Below, piece after piece: positions 34,153 to 45,200 of a DNA stretch of 64,000 bases. The translations under genes were made by a program, and so were the position numbers. The notes beneath the pieces are model-generated. The model did not search any database, was not told where the DNA came from, and was given only the letters and a program-made list of their open reading frames with translations. The stretch comes from Bimuria novae-zelandiae CBS 107.79 (Eukaryota; Ascomycota; Dothideomycetes; Pleosporales; Didymosphaeriaceae): the NCBI GenBank assembly GCA_010015655.1, contig ML976682.1, positions 399,572 through 463,571 of the forward strand, in the 5' to 3' direction. How positions within the stretch are numbered: the stretch's first letter is position 1; every line of letters starts with the position of its first letter.

Positions 34153-36497
34153 ATGGCGCACCGCGCGCGCACGAGTCGCATTCTCAGGCCGCTGCTCTAC
34201 ACCACGGGCGCGGGTCTTGTTGGAGGCGCTGCGCTCTACTCCATCTACCGCCCGCGCGATATCCCGGGTCTCGAGGCCGCCCAGGTCCCGCCTCCTACCT
34301 ACGGCGAGGGCGGCGTGTTCCGTCCGCCCAAGTTCCCGCATGCGAAGTCGAGAGAGGAGCAGATTGCGGACTTGAAGCGGAGCGCGGGTGTGCTATCCAG
34401 CGCGGCGGACACGGTCAAGAAAACCATCGGCTGGAGATCTGGCGCTGAGAACGAGCAGAAGGGAGAAGAAGAGCCGTATGACTTGCTGGTCATCGGTGGT
34501 GGTGCGACGGGCAGTGGCATTGCGCTCGATGCCGCGACGCGAGGCTTGAAGGTCGCCCTGGTGGAGCGGGACGACTTCAGCAGTGGAACGAGCAGCAAGA
34601 GTACAAAGCTGGTGCACGGCGGTGTGCGATACTTGGAAAAGGCTGTGTGGAACCTGGACTACAACCAGTAAGGCGGACACAGTCCTTAACACAGGCAGTG
34701 CTAAGCGCAGCTCTTCAGGTACAAGCTCGTCGTCGAAGCTCTCCGCGAGCGACGCTACTTCTTGGATACAGCTCCGCATCTTTCGCAATGGCTTCCGATC
34801 ATGATTCCCATCCAGAAATGGTGGCAGGCCCCCTACTTCTGGGCTGGTACCAAGTTCTACGACTTTTTGGCCGGGTCGGAGAACATCGAGAGCTCCTACT
34901 TTTTGACCAAGAGTAAGGCTCTGGATGCGTTCCCTATGCTTAAGAAGGATGACCTTTTCGGTGCTTTGGTCTACTACGGTAGGTGGCTCGCACGTTCCCT
35001 GATGCTATGGCGCTAATCCAGCCAGACGGTGCACATAACGACTCTCGTATGAACGTATCCATCGCCATGACCGCCGCCTTGTACGGTGCGACCGTCGTCA
35101 ACCACATGGAAGTTACTAGTCTCGAAAAAGATGCTTCGGGAAAACTCTGTGGCGCGCGCGTCAAGGACTGCGTCACCGAGTTGAACGGCAAGACACCACA
35201 GGAATTCTCCATCAAGGCGAAGGGCGTCATAAACGCAACCGGGCCTTTCACAGACTCAATACGCAAGCTCGATGAACCCACTGTCGAAGAGATCGTGGCC
35301 CCCAGCTCCGGTGTGCACGTTATCCTTCCCGGTTACTTCAGCCCGTCCAACATGGGATTGATCGATCCGTCTACATCCGATGGCAGAGTCATTTTCTTCC
35401 TTCCCTGGCAGGGCAACACCATCGCCGGTACCACCGACACAGCTACCACCGTGACCAAGGACCCCGTGGCTGGCGAAGACGAAATCGACTGGATTCTCAA
35501 GGAGATTCGCCGCTACCTCCAGCCTGAGATCAACGTCCGTCGCGGCGATGTCCTCGCCGCCTGGTCTGGTATCCGTCCCCTCGTCCGCGACCCCAAGGCT
35601 GGCAAGACCGAAGGTCTTGTTCGCAACCACCTCGTCACCATCTCCCCGTCTGGCTTGCTCACCTGCGCTGGTGGCAAATGGACTACATACCGTGAAATGG
35701 CCGAGGAGACAGTCAACGAAGCCATCAAGGAATTCGGTCTCACTGCGAAGCCCCTCACCAACGCGCCCATGGTCAGCGGTACCCAGGTCCGCGACGAAGC
35801 ACCCTTGGATGGCACCTGCCAGACGCACCGCGTGCGCCTGATCGGTGCCCACGGCTACTCCAAGACGCTCTTCATCAACCTAGTCCAGCACTACGGCATC
35901 GAAACCGAGATCGCGAAGTACCTCTGCACCGCCTACGGTGATCGCGCCTGGACCGTCGCATCCCTCTCTGCCCCCACCGAGCAGCGCTTCCCCGTGCGCG
36001 GAAAGCGCATCTCGGAACTCTACCCCTACATCGACGGGGAGGTGCGCTACTGCGTGCGCCACGAGTACGCGCACACCGCCACCGACGTCATTGCGCGCCG
36101 CATGCGTCTCGCTTTCCTGAATGCCCAGGCTGCGCTCGAGGCTCTGCCCGCTGTCATCGACCTCATGGCTGAGGAGCTCAAGTGGGATTCCAAGCGCAAG
36201 GAGGTGGAGTGGAAGAACAGCGTCAAGTTCCTGGGCTCCATGGGCTTGCCTAAGTCGAAGCTGTCGTGGAGCAGGAAAGATGTGGAGAGCGGGCATGTAG
36301 GGAAGTACGAGGATGAGGAGTATAACTTGTATGCGAGACATGGTGAGTTTCCCCTGTCATAGCAATGGTGGAGAGAGTGGATTGCTAACGTGAAAGCAGA
36401 CAAGCCAGATGAGCTGCTAGAGAGCGACTCAAAGTACCCCAAGGGGCATAACCCGGTTATGGGCAAGGATGCTATTCCGGAGGGGAGATCAAACTAG
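34153..36497 (+). CDS. GUT2: Mitochondrial FAD-dependent glycerol-3-phosphate dehydrogenase
   Basis: Four exons (34153-34667, 34719-34978, 35026-36342, 36400-36497) give 729 residues in frame. An arginine-rich N-terminus precedes a single membrane-spanning stretch (about 14-32, [20 protein letters not shown]), which would anchor the enzyme in the inner membrane. The FAD-binding motif [19 protein letters not shown] starts near residue 113, followed by the family signature [18 protein letters not shown]. The C-terminal domain contains [20 protein letters not shown]. The enzyme oxidises glycerol-3-phosphate to dihydroxyacetone phosphate, passes electrons to ubiquinone, and is required for growth on glycerol. 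Introns of 51, 47 and 57 bp each have clear branch and acceptor sequences, and the last adds the 32-residue tail ending EGRSN. Confidence 0.96.
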
Positions 36498-37731
36498 GAG
36501 TGGGCGTGAGTGTGGGTGAGTGTGTATGAGGGGTTTCGGTCCTGCCTCTGCGCGGAAGTCGCGTTGAGGTGTAGATCGTCAATGGGTGTGTTAGATTACC
36601 TTGTAAATAGCTAGACGAACTATAATCGCTCTCCTGAGGACTTTTGAGATGCATGATAGGGTGACGTAGACGATTGGTGCTGATGTGGGATGGATTATGA
36701 GGCGGCGGTTTCGGGTGAGATTGTAGTGGTGTGAATGAGACTGGTGAGTGATGCTAGGAAAGAGAGATGGAGGGAGTGGGCATGAGCAATTGTGCATAGT
36801 CGACGGGTATCTCCTAGGGTGGATTATCAATCCGTGGCTTTCATTTCAAAAGCGTGTGGTCAGGCGGCTCTGCGCAGCACGCAAGTTACCTTAGTGCGTT
36901 GGTACGTAGTTTGGTAATCAAAGGTAGATAGACCGTGGGCGTTATGTACGATGGGCAGGCAGTCATTGCCCATTTCGCGAAGTCCCTGTTTACAATCTGC
37001 TACCATAGCATTTTATTACTAGAAGAGATCCTACGCATGTTCTTATGGTAGGAGATGGGATGGACTCTATTTGCCTTTCTTTGCCCCCTTGGCCTAGCCT
37101 CGCACCTCCGGTGCTCACCGCCTCACTTGACTATCGTCTCTCTTTCTCTCTCTCTCATGGTAGAGTAGCGGGTACGTCTCCGCTCTGGTTTTGTTCTCTT
37201 CCGCCCAGGCGGCAGCATTTAGAGCTGCGAGATCAGACGGTTTTCCCATTGAGAAATATCTGCCTAGTTGAGGTGATCGACGAAGGGGTACCCCGGTTGA
37301 GAACCATTGTGGTTGATAGTTAAGCGCGTGGGTCACGCGGAACAAGGATCTCGTCTCTTCCGCACTCTAAACCTATGGATACTCGTGCGCGCAGGATCTA
37401 TGTTTGATGGTGTGGGTGATCATGAGAAAGCAAAACTCGTGCTGGTGGATGTTCGCGGATGGCGTGCAGCTCAACGATCGCGCTTTAGCGTGCCAAGAAG
37501 GCACGTGAGCGATAGGAGGCCTCGGGAGCGCGGAAGCCTCCGGGGCCAAGGGTGGAGCAATGACGATCCTCTTCGCCTCAAAACATTAGCGGAACATTTC
37601 CCTACCCATGCCATCTCTCAAGCACAAGCACATTTCACCCTCCAACATTAATATCAATCGAAATCTGCAATTGCAGTTCATCTCAGTGGTTGAATCGTTC
37701 AGTTGTTGAGCAGCAATTCAGGAATCTCGCC
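36498..37731. other. Intergenic region
   Basis: GC-normal with only short frames on both strands and no recognisable domain. It spans the 3' region of GUT2 and the promoter of the F-box gene. Confidence 0.45.
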
Positions 37732-39321
37732 ATGGCCGATATTACATCAAAACCTTCCGGTTTCCGAGCGAAATTCGGATTCGGGCGCAGCAAAGATGCC
37801 GCACCTCGGAAGCTCAAAAAGAAGACTGTTGCGCAGGCAGATTTGGACGTTCAGAGCATTAACTCACAAAGCACATCCGCCAGCGACGGAAGGACGTTAC
37901 TCGCTCCTCAAACCACAGGCCGATCAAATAGTGTCACGACTACGTTTTCAAAACTGAGCAGCGATTTCACGCCATGGAGAAACAGTGCAGAAAGCCGCTC
38001 ACAGTCCATTCCGTCAAAGAACGGCCCCCGGAAACTCCAAAAGACAGTCCATCAGGGACCCGGGCGCATTGAGCTCGATAAAGATACCGGCGAGCGCAAG
38101 GATCTGACAGAGATGATGCATGCTTTTGGTTTCAGCGAGAATGCCGACGACGCTGAGGAGAGAGTTCACGTTGAGCAGTGGGAATACGACCCTTCGAAAC
38201 CGGACGGGGCCACTTTACTGGGAAAACTCCACCCCGAATTGTGGATTTTAGTCAGCGATTACCTTTCACCTCTTGACGTTGCCAATCTAGCTTCTACATG
38301 TCGAATCATGTACACTCGATTAGGCAATCAGTCATCCGAACTGCTGCGCAACCCAGCGCACGTTTCGCATCGAGTGGATTTCCTAATCACCATGGACAAG
38401 AAACTCCCGAACCATCTCTTCTGCTTCCCTTGCGCGACATGGCATTTGCGCACATCCCCAGGTGCCGAGAAACTCAAGCCACCAAAGGTCCTGAACCCTG
38501 TTTTCAATTGCCCAAACAGTACGAACAATCTAATGCCACCACCCCGTATACGCATCAGCGACTATCGCTTCTTGCCTTTGACCTTTGTCCAACTCTATAA
38601 ACGTGCTTGGGAGCACGGGCCTGAATACGGGGTCAACGTCCACTCCCTGGCTCGACGATGGAAAGACATTGATTCCGACTGGACCCACGAAAGCATGTTC
38701 CACATACACCCAAGCAACGGCCATGTCATGATGAGAGTCAAGTCGCAAGTTTTCGTCGAAGGAGGACTACAACCCGCGGCCAAACGCATGCTTCTCTTCA
38801 GCCGAAGCGACTACACACCGTATTTTAGTGTATGCGCGCATTGGCGAAAAGGCATCCTAACCTCCGTACCCAAATGTGCTCTTGACCACATATCCACTCC
38901 AGAAGTCAACGTCTACCTTGCCGCTGTAAACAAGGTCCGGTCTCCCAAAATATCCGGTCCAACAGCGCTGTGCGGTCACTGCCAACCCATGCGTCGCTGT
39001 ACCGACTGCCCAACCGAGTATCTGTTCGAGCTCAAGCTTGTGGAAGATAAGAATGTGCAGAAGATGGGTCCGGAACGATTCAGGCAGGTCCTGATGGTGA
39101 CGCGGTGGAGCGACCTGGGCCCGGCGCGCAGTCCTCGGGACCCGGAATGGGCGTCTGTGGTGGGTGAATACGAGGGCTATAATAGTTTCGAAGAGATAGG
39201 GAAGCGTGCTGTGAGTGGGGTTTTTGAGAGCGCGTTTACGGACACGACGCCTGGGCAGCGCATTCTGAGCACGAACCCTGAGGGACTGGAAGATGATGAG
39301 GAACATGGCGATTGGTATTGA
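37732..39321 (+). CDS. F-box domain protein of unknown target
   Basis: A single uninterrupted frame of 529 residues from the ATG at 37732, which sits in a good start context (cgccATGGCC). A longer start at 37690 is open but less likely. The first 160 residues are basic and disordered. An F-box follows at about residues 163-198 (LHPELWILVSDYLSPLDVAN, then LASTCRIMY), which would bind Skp1 in an SCF ubiquitin ligase. The C-terminal 300 residues form a cysteine- and tryptophan-containing region of unknown fold, with FCFPCATWH and a possible metal site in CGHCQPMRRCTDC. I know this architecture from other fungal F-box proteins but cannot name a substrate. No intron is apparent. Confidence 0.8.
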   Translation: MADITSKPSGFRAKFGFGRSKDAAPRKLKKKTVAQADLDVQSINSQSTSASDGRTLLAPQTTGRSNSVTTTFSKLSSDFTPWRNSAESRSQSIPSKNGPRKLQKTVHQGPGRIELDKDTGERKDLTEMMHAFGFSENADDAEERVHVEQWEYDPSKPDGATLLGKLHPELWILVSDYLSPLDVANLASTCRIMYTRLGNQSSELLRNPAHVSHRVDFLITMDKKLPNHLFCFPCATWHLRTSPGAEKLKPPKVLNPVFNCPNSTNNLMPPPRIRISDYRFLPLTFVQLYKRAWEHGPEYGVNVHSLARRWKDIDSDWTHESMFHIHPSNGHVMMRVKSQVFVEGGLQPAAKRMLLFSRSDYTPYFSVCAHWRKGILTSVPKCALDHISTPEVNVYLAAVNKVRSPKISGPTALCGHCQPMRRCTDCPTEYLFELKLVEDKNVQKMGPERFRQVLMVTRWSDLGPARSPRDPEWASVVGEYEGYNSFEEIGKRAVSGVFESAFTDTTPGQRILSTNPEGLEDDEEHGDWY

Positions 39322-39820
39322 GGTTCGTGGGTCTTGCGCCTTCTTGGGTTGTTTTATACTTTATTCATTGGATGCCTTGTCTCGGAGCTACGCCCTCGTT
39401 AATATGGTTAATTCAGTTTCGGCTAGCCAGTCATGGAAAAGGTGACTGCGAGCATAAAGGCGCCTTCGGATCATATTCAGCTATCAGTTCCTACGTAGCA
39501 CCCAACAACAGCCGTGAACGTAGGCCTGCGCGAAAGGGAACGTCAGCCAGTTCATGCAGGGCGAAGGAAGACCTGCTCAACTTCTCTCTTCCCAACAGTT
39601 TCTATCTGAACTTCTTGATGGTTTATCACACTCGGTGGACGGGAAGGCGGTTCAGTCGCCCCAGGAACCAAGACCTCGGGAAATACGGTGTCACGTGATA
39701 TCGGTGCCTAATCGTTTTGCCCCACCTTTTAAGCCACGCTTCCTATCTACGACCGTACTTTCAGCACGCTCTTCTTCTTCTTCAATATTCACCATCCAAC
39801 TTTTGTTAGCGACGTATCGC
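39322..39820. other. Intergenic region
   Basis: 3' flank of the F-box gene. An open frame exists from 39554 but only its part from the ATG at 39821 looks protein-like. Confidence 0.4.
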
Positions 39821-40599
39821 ATGCAATACGGATCCAGCCCCATTAGGAAGCCGGGCAAAGAAAGGGTGCCTAGGTCGCGACTACGGAACAGTCCATCCCT
39901 GCACATTATTTGGCAAGAAGCGATCAACGAACTGGAAGAAGACTGTGGCCCAGTCTTGAAAAGGTTTTTCCAAGTTCCCCCGCGAACTGCGAGACCAGGT
40001 CTGCTACTACGCATGGGAATCAACGGGATTGAGATTTCTTCATCAAGGACTCATAGTAGTCGCGCGCTCTGGAAAGGGAGAGGATGCCCTCATGATGAAA
40101 GGGCTACCGGGCTGGACGTCTACCAATCGACAGATCAGAGAGGAGTCGATGCAACAGTTCTACCAGCACAGCAGGTTCTCAATCGGTGAACATCAACCGA
40201 AAGGTCGTTACGATATCAAATTGGCAAAAAGACCCCAAGCATACAGCGGTTTTGCGGTCGTACAAGATGTGTGGCAAATCAAATCGAACACACTCTCCCT
40301 GCGTTTCGTTCGGAAACTGGATGTTCACGGATCATCGGAAATCAAGCACTATCAGCATCAGCAGTGCCATATTGTGCCATATTATGAAGGATTTATTGGC
40401 TCCATGGACTTGCACAGAAGAATTCATATCAACGCTTGTGCATCTGAGAGCCTCTTCCCATCACGTGGAAGACTTAACGCTACACAGGACTCCGGTTGAC
40501 TTCCGCCGGTTCTCACCCTATGGGTCTAGTCTCTTGGAGGCGCTTCCAAGGGGATTAAAGCGATTCAGAATGGAGATTCGAGACTGCCCCTGCTCCTAA
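39821..40599 (+). pseudogene. Broken gene of a fungal F-box-like (FPRELRDQ) family
   Basis: The plus strand carries protein-like text that changes frame. Frame one starts MQYGSSPIRKPGKERVPRSR and runs to PVLKRFF near 39970. The text then continues one base out of register as KFPRELRDQVCYYAWESTG and GLPGWTSTNRQIREESMQQF, up to about 40250. The C-terminal part, with HHVEDLTLHRTP and LEALPRGLKRFRMEIRD, is in yet another frame and stops at 40599. The core FPREL(R/I)RD pattern followed by a new-family helix is common in ascomycete proteins resembling a degenerate F-box domain with unknown function. Introns cannot easily explain the first shift because the conserved text is contiguous. At least two indels are inferred. 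Confidence 0.55.
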
Positions 40600-41403
40600 G
40601 ACGATCCCTGGTCCCTGGTCCGTAGGCCAAATTGTGCCTGCTTGGAAGGATTAAAGATTTTAATGAAGAAGCCAAGTATTGAGAGTGGAGCTTTCAAGAA
40701 CCATACAGGTCATCATGGATCGAAGCTCGGGAACTGGCGTGAGTATGTTAGCATATGAAATTGTAAGTGTGGTTTTAGTCGCGAAAGACAATTCCTGATG
40801 GTGGTTCGCACCTGCGTACGCAATATAGATAAAAATACTGAATCCTCATCCACAAGTAACTGGCGCCTACTCACGACCTCTCGGGGGGCCTCTTCTGCTA
40901 GGTGTGTCTGATGAATACGAGTTGCATCGGTTACCATTACATGTTAACAGCTTGCTCAGTGGAAACGTCATCGTCAGGATTTTAATGGGATCAACATGTT
41001 GCACGACCATGGCACTGGCTGCCATCGCTGCTTCTCAACACGCCCGTCTATCAAGGTAGCAGAGGTGACATGTTCTATTTCTAGGTAGCTATCGCACATC
41101 CGTTTAAGCGCCTGCGTTGTAAATTGACGATTCGATGAGGTTGTGGTGTTGAGTTGTAGCGTGGGCAGAATCCATGGGACGCGCAAAAGGACGGCACAAA
41201 AAGGTCCACGGGTGGCATGTGATCACGTGTCAATGCTGCCTGATTGAGATACCGCACCGATAAAGGCGATATATCTCGTCTCCCTACAATGCACCTCCAT
41301 TGTTCTTTTCTAGGGGTGTTCTAAGTATCCATATCCGCCTACTGGGGTTCCACCTTACGTGGTCAAACGCGAGTTAGTTCGGCCCACCCGCAGCTCATCG
41401 CCG
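40600..41403. other. Intergenic region
   Basis: No supported gene. Short frames on the minus strand (40713-41186) lack domains. Confidence 0.4.
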
Positions 41404-42009
41404 ATGCACGATGGTCACAATATGACGGATAATACAGCAGTCAACCAAAGTGCTGTCTATAGCAACGACATCGGGCCTGCCAGCATCTTCGCAGAAATCA
41501 TTCACATTTCAAACAGCGCCATTCTCACCAGCAGGGACGAAGTCAAGCAAGGCGACCGCAAGGTGGAGTGCCCATCACGAAAACGCAAGCCGTTTCCCTC
41601 ATCCCTCACGGTAACAACCACCACCAAACGTCTTAAAGGAAGCGAACCCTGGACGAGAGACTGTGAAAGCCCTACCCTGGAAAGTGTGAAGACAAAGCCT
41701 ATATCATTTTTCAGCCTGGCCCGGGAAATTAGAGACGATATATGCCACTACTTCTGGAGCGCCACTACAGTTTGTTTCCTCCACGATGGGGTTGCGGTTG
41801 TAGCGGGCTACAACGGTGAAGAAAGTTAAGCAGTCCTAACGAATCTACCGCTGTTCGATGCGAGCAAGACGATCCGCTTGAAAGCTTTGGAACAGTTGTA
41901 TCGCCGTGGCAGATTTTCCATGAGGCAGTTCGACACAACATGCATAGGATGTACGGACAACACAACACACCCCTTTGGGCTCCCCTTCACGGACTATACG
42001 CCTCCGTAA
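41404..42009 (+). pseudogene. Second broken member of the same family, with in-frame TAA
   Basis: A basic N-terminal part (MHDGHNMTDNTAVNQS.., KRKPFPSSLTVTTTTKRLK) leads to FFSLAREIRDDICHYFWSAT, the counterpart of FPRELRDQVCYYAW in the preceding relic. A TAA at 41827 interrupts the frame. Beyond it the same frame continues NLPLFDASKTIRLKALEQLY, then RRGRFSMRQF, clearly equivalent to GLPGWTSTNRQIREESMQQF, then YQHSRFSIGEH. It ends at a stop at 42007-42009, just before a minisatellite and the edge of the TA-rich block, so the C-terminal half is missing. Confidence 0.6.
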
Positions 42010-42035
42010 ATTAGTTTTTACCTTTGACCTGCATA

Positions 42036-42120
42036 GGAAACGCTCACTTGCAGGAAACGCTCACTTGCAGGAAACGCTCACTTGCAGGAAACGCTCACTT
42101 GCAGGAAACGCTCACTTGCA
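42036..42120 (+). repeat. 17-bp minisatellite, five perfect units
   Basis: Five exact head-to-tail copies of ggaaacgctcacttgca. The region to the right (42121-42281) is GC-rich with no gene and leads to the inverted repeat that bounds the TA-rich block. Confidence 0.97.
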
Positions 42121-42281
42121 GGAAAGTCTCCACGGCGGGCGTTTGCGCTGCCCGCCAAGCCAGGGTCGGCGTTGGCCGCTGTCCCGTGCCGACCCCTCGA
42201 GCAACTGGCTGCCCGTATCGTAAACCCGCTTATGTCATGTATCGTTTCTGGCCCCCGGCCTCGTTCGTTACCTGGTGACGA

Positions 42282-45200
42282 TGGAGCCAGGGTGGCCAAC
42301 GATAATACGATAGAAACGATATAATTATTAGTTTTTTAATCGTATTTTATATTATTTATTATTTATTATTATATTATCGTATTTTTACTTTTCCTCTATT
42401 AGAATTCCACTTTAATGCTAGCTTTTTATACACTTAGTATATTTAATATTTAATACACTAAGTCTCATTCTCTTCTATAAAATTATATAATAGCCTTTTA
42501 AAAACACTCTTTCTGGCTCGTCGCTTATAGCCAGAATTAAAAGAACGTTAATAGTAAATATTAAAAGCAATAGCTAGCGTTTCCTTTATGCGCTTTTATA
42601 CTACTATTATAAAAGTAAACTTTAAACTTTGTACGGTGCCTTAGTATAATAGTCTTTATATTTATCCTAACTTGCTAGCCGAGTAATACGTTAATTAAAC
42701 TTAGTAATAATTTAATTAAACTTATTAAGTTCCTTTAGAGGCGCGATATCTAGTATTTTATATAATACTATTATTAGTAGTAGCCCTAAATATTAATACT
42801 TTATCTAAAGCTCTTTAATTTTAGGAAGTATAGCCTTCTAATAGTCTCTTTTTTATTAGATTTTTGCATATTTCTGTTAAGGTCCCAAAGAGGTAGCTGG
42901 TTCCTAAGGGGCTAAGGTTAGTTCTCGGGCAGGAATACTATAGTAGGATAAGAAAGGGTTATAGTAATAGCTTGCGCTTATTACTAGGGCGTTAGTATTA
43001 AAAGTATGTATAGCATAATTAAATTAACAAAGTTACTTATTTAGATCTAAATAATAGATTAATAAATAGGTTAAATATAATAATAGAAGACTATCCTCGT
43101 GTCCCTATATACATAACTTGTCCTATAAATCCTAGGTGTCCTAAAAATCCTAAAGTCCTATATGCCAAGATACTTCTAGGACGCCTGATACTTCTGGGAC
43201 GCGTGACATGGTTACGTGATCCGTGGCTAAGTTAGGAATCTTAGCTAGTTACATAAATAAGTGGCTATACCCTACCTTGCGTTATATTAGGTCTTAATAG
43301 ATCTTAATATTAGCCCCCTCCTCTAGACTTAATATCCTTATAAGTTAACTACTTATAAAGCCGCTTTCCCGATCCGCCCGATATTATTATTTATAAGCTA
43401 ATTATCTTAAGTAAAATTACGTATTTACTATAGTTACCTATTTATATTACGCTAAGAAGTAATTACCTTATTAGTTATTATTATTATACTTAAAGTACAT
43501 AAAATATGTTTAGTATAGTAATTAGAAGTATAAGCTAGAGGATATTCCTTTACTAGATTATTTAAAGATAAATGCCGAGTTAAAGAGGTTAAAAAAGTTA
43601 GAGGCTAAAGAGAAGGTAAAACTTTAGGCAAAAAAAGAGCTTGCTTATGCAGCGCTCCTGCGTGCTTATCTAGTACGAAAGAAGATAGCGCGTCTGCGCG
43701 ATTAGCATAAGAAATTACGTTAAAAAGAATAAGAGTTATTTAATTGTAGGATATATATAGTAGATAAGTTAGAAGCTCTAGAGACTTATAAGGAGTTAGC
43801 GCAGGTAGCTATGTTAATTAATCTAGATACTACTTTAGGCGCTAAGGTAATAGACTAGTCTATTATCTAGTCTAAGCCTTTCTTTTTTACTACGTAGTGC
43901 TTATTTTTAGCATAGTTATATCGTAAGTCTCTTTTCCTCTAAAACTTTCTCTTATTATTCTAGTGTAGTAGTAGTAGTTATAGATCTTATTTTATACTTT
44001 TTTTTAAAAGTTACTAGTAGTTCTTATAGAGTTTAGATTCTAGTTTTTATATATTTTCCGAGTGTGGGTATCCTTTCTACTTAACTAACTATTCTTATAA
44101 AAATTTATTATTTTAAAAGTCTTCTTGTCTAACTTCTCTATATTTTAAAAATATTTTAACTTTAAATTTATTTTCTTCCTCTAGCTAGTAGTAGAAAGTT
44201 ATTTTAACTAGTGTTTTAGGGTCTGCGGGTTTAAGTTAGTCTACGTAAAATACTAGGTGTATCTTCACGTCTAGCGGTAGTTCTAATTAATAGTTAACTA
44301 GTAATACTTATTTAATAATAAAAAATAGTTTAATTTTAATATAATATAGTTTCTTATGCTTCCTTTTTTATGTTTAAAAATTTTTCGTAAGTAGATATGC
44401 TTTATCCCCCTTTTTTAGCTAAGATGCCGTTTTTCTTTTTTAGTTTGTATAGGAAATACTTTACTATTAAGCTTTTTTAAGATTCTCTTAGAGTTATGCA
44501 TGTGTTTTCTTTATAGTTTTTACTATATTTATTACTTCCTCTATTCTAATTACTATAGGAAGTGTTTAATTAAAGAGGTGTAAGTATCTTTCGTAGTTTA
44601 TATAAAATAGTGTGAATCCTGTTACTACTAATATCTTGTTGTTATATGCTAACTATGCTATAAGTAGTAAGGAAATCTAATTATTCTTCTAGTTATTGTA
44701 GTAGATGCGTAGGTACGTTTCGATTATTTAATTTATACGTTCTGTTTGTCTATTAGTTTATAGATAATATGTTATTAATAGTTTCTGTTTTGTTCTAATT
44801 AGTGCTATAAGGGTTATTTAATAGTTTAAGATAAAGAGTTTATCTCTATCGCTAATAATTATCTTTAGAATACCGTAGTACTATATAAGTTAGTCTAGGA
44901 TAAGGAATGCAAGTTCCTTAGCTATAGTTATTTTTTAGTATAGTAGTAATTCTACGTATTTAGTAAATTAATAGATAATATTTAATATTACGTTATAAGT
45001 AATTCTAATTGTAGGATCTCTTAATTTTAGTAGTCCTATAATAAAGTCTATAGCGATGTCTTTTTAAGGTGCAATAGGTATTTGTATAGCTTGTATTTCT
45101 CTATACTTAAGGTGTATTGCATGTTTATTACGCTAGTAATCTATATATTTATAGATATAGGTAGTTACTACTTCCTTAATTCCTTTAAAGCTATAATTCC

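Noticed and set aside
35256..36341. Long minus-strand frames opposite GUT2
   Set aside because: Antisense shadows caused by codon bias in a GC-rich gene.
41827..41873. An intron (GTTAAG..CTAAC..GAG) that would remove the TAA in the second relic
   Set aside because: It would delete residues NLPLFDASK, which correspond to GLPGWTSTN in the neighbouring paralogue, so the stretch is coding.
42034..42125. CRISPR-like array
   Set aside because: The five 17-bp units are directly adjacent with no spacers; it is a minisatellite.
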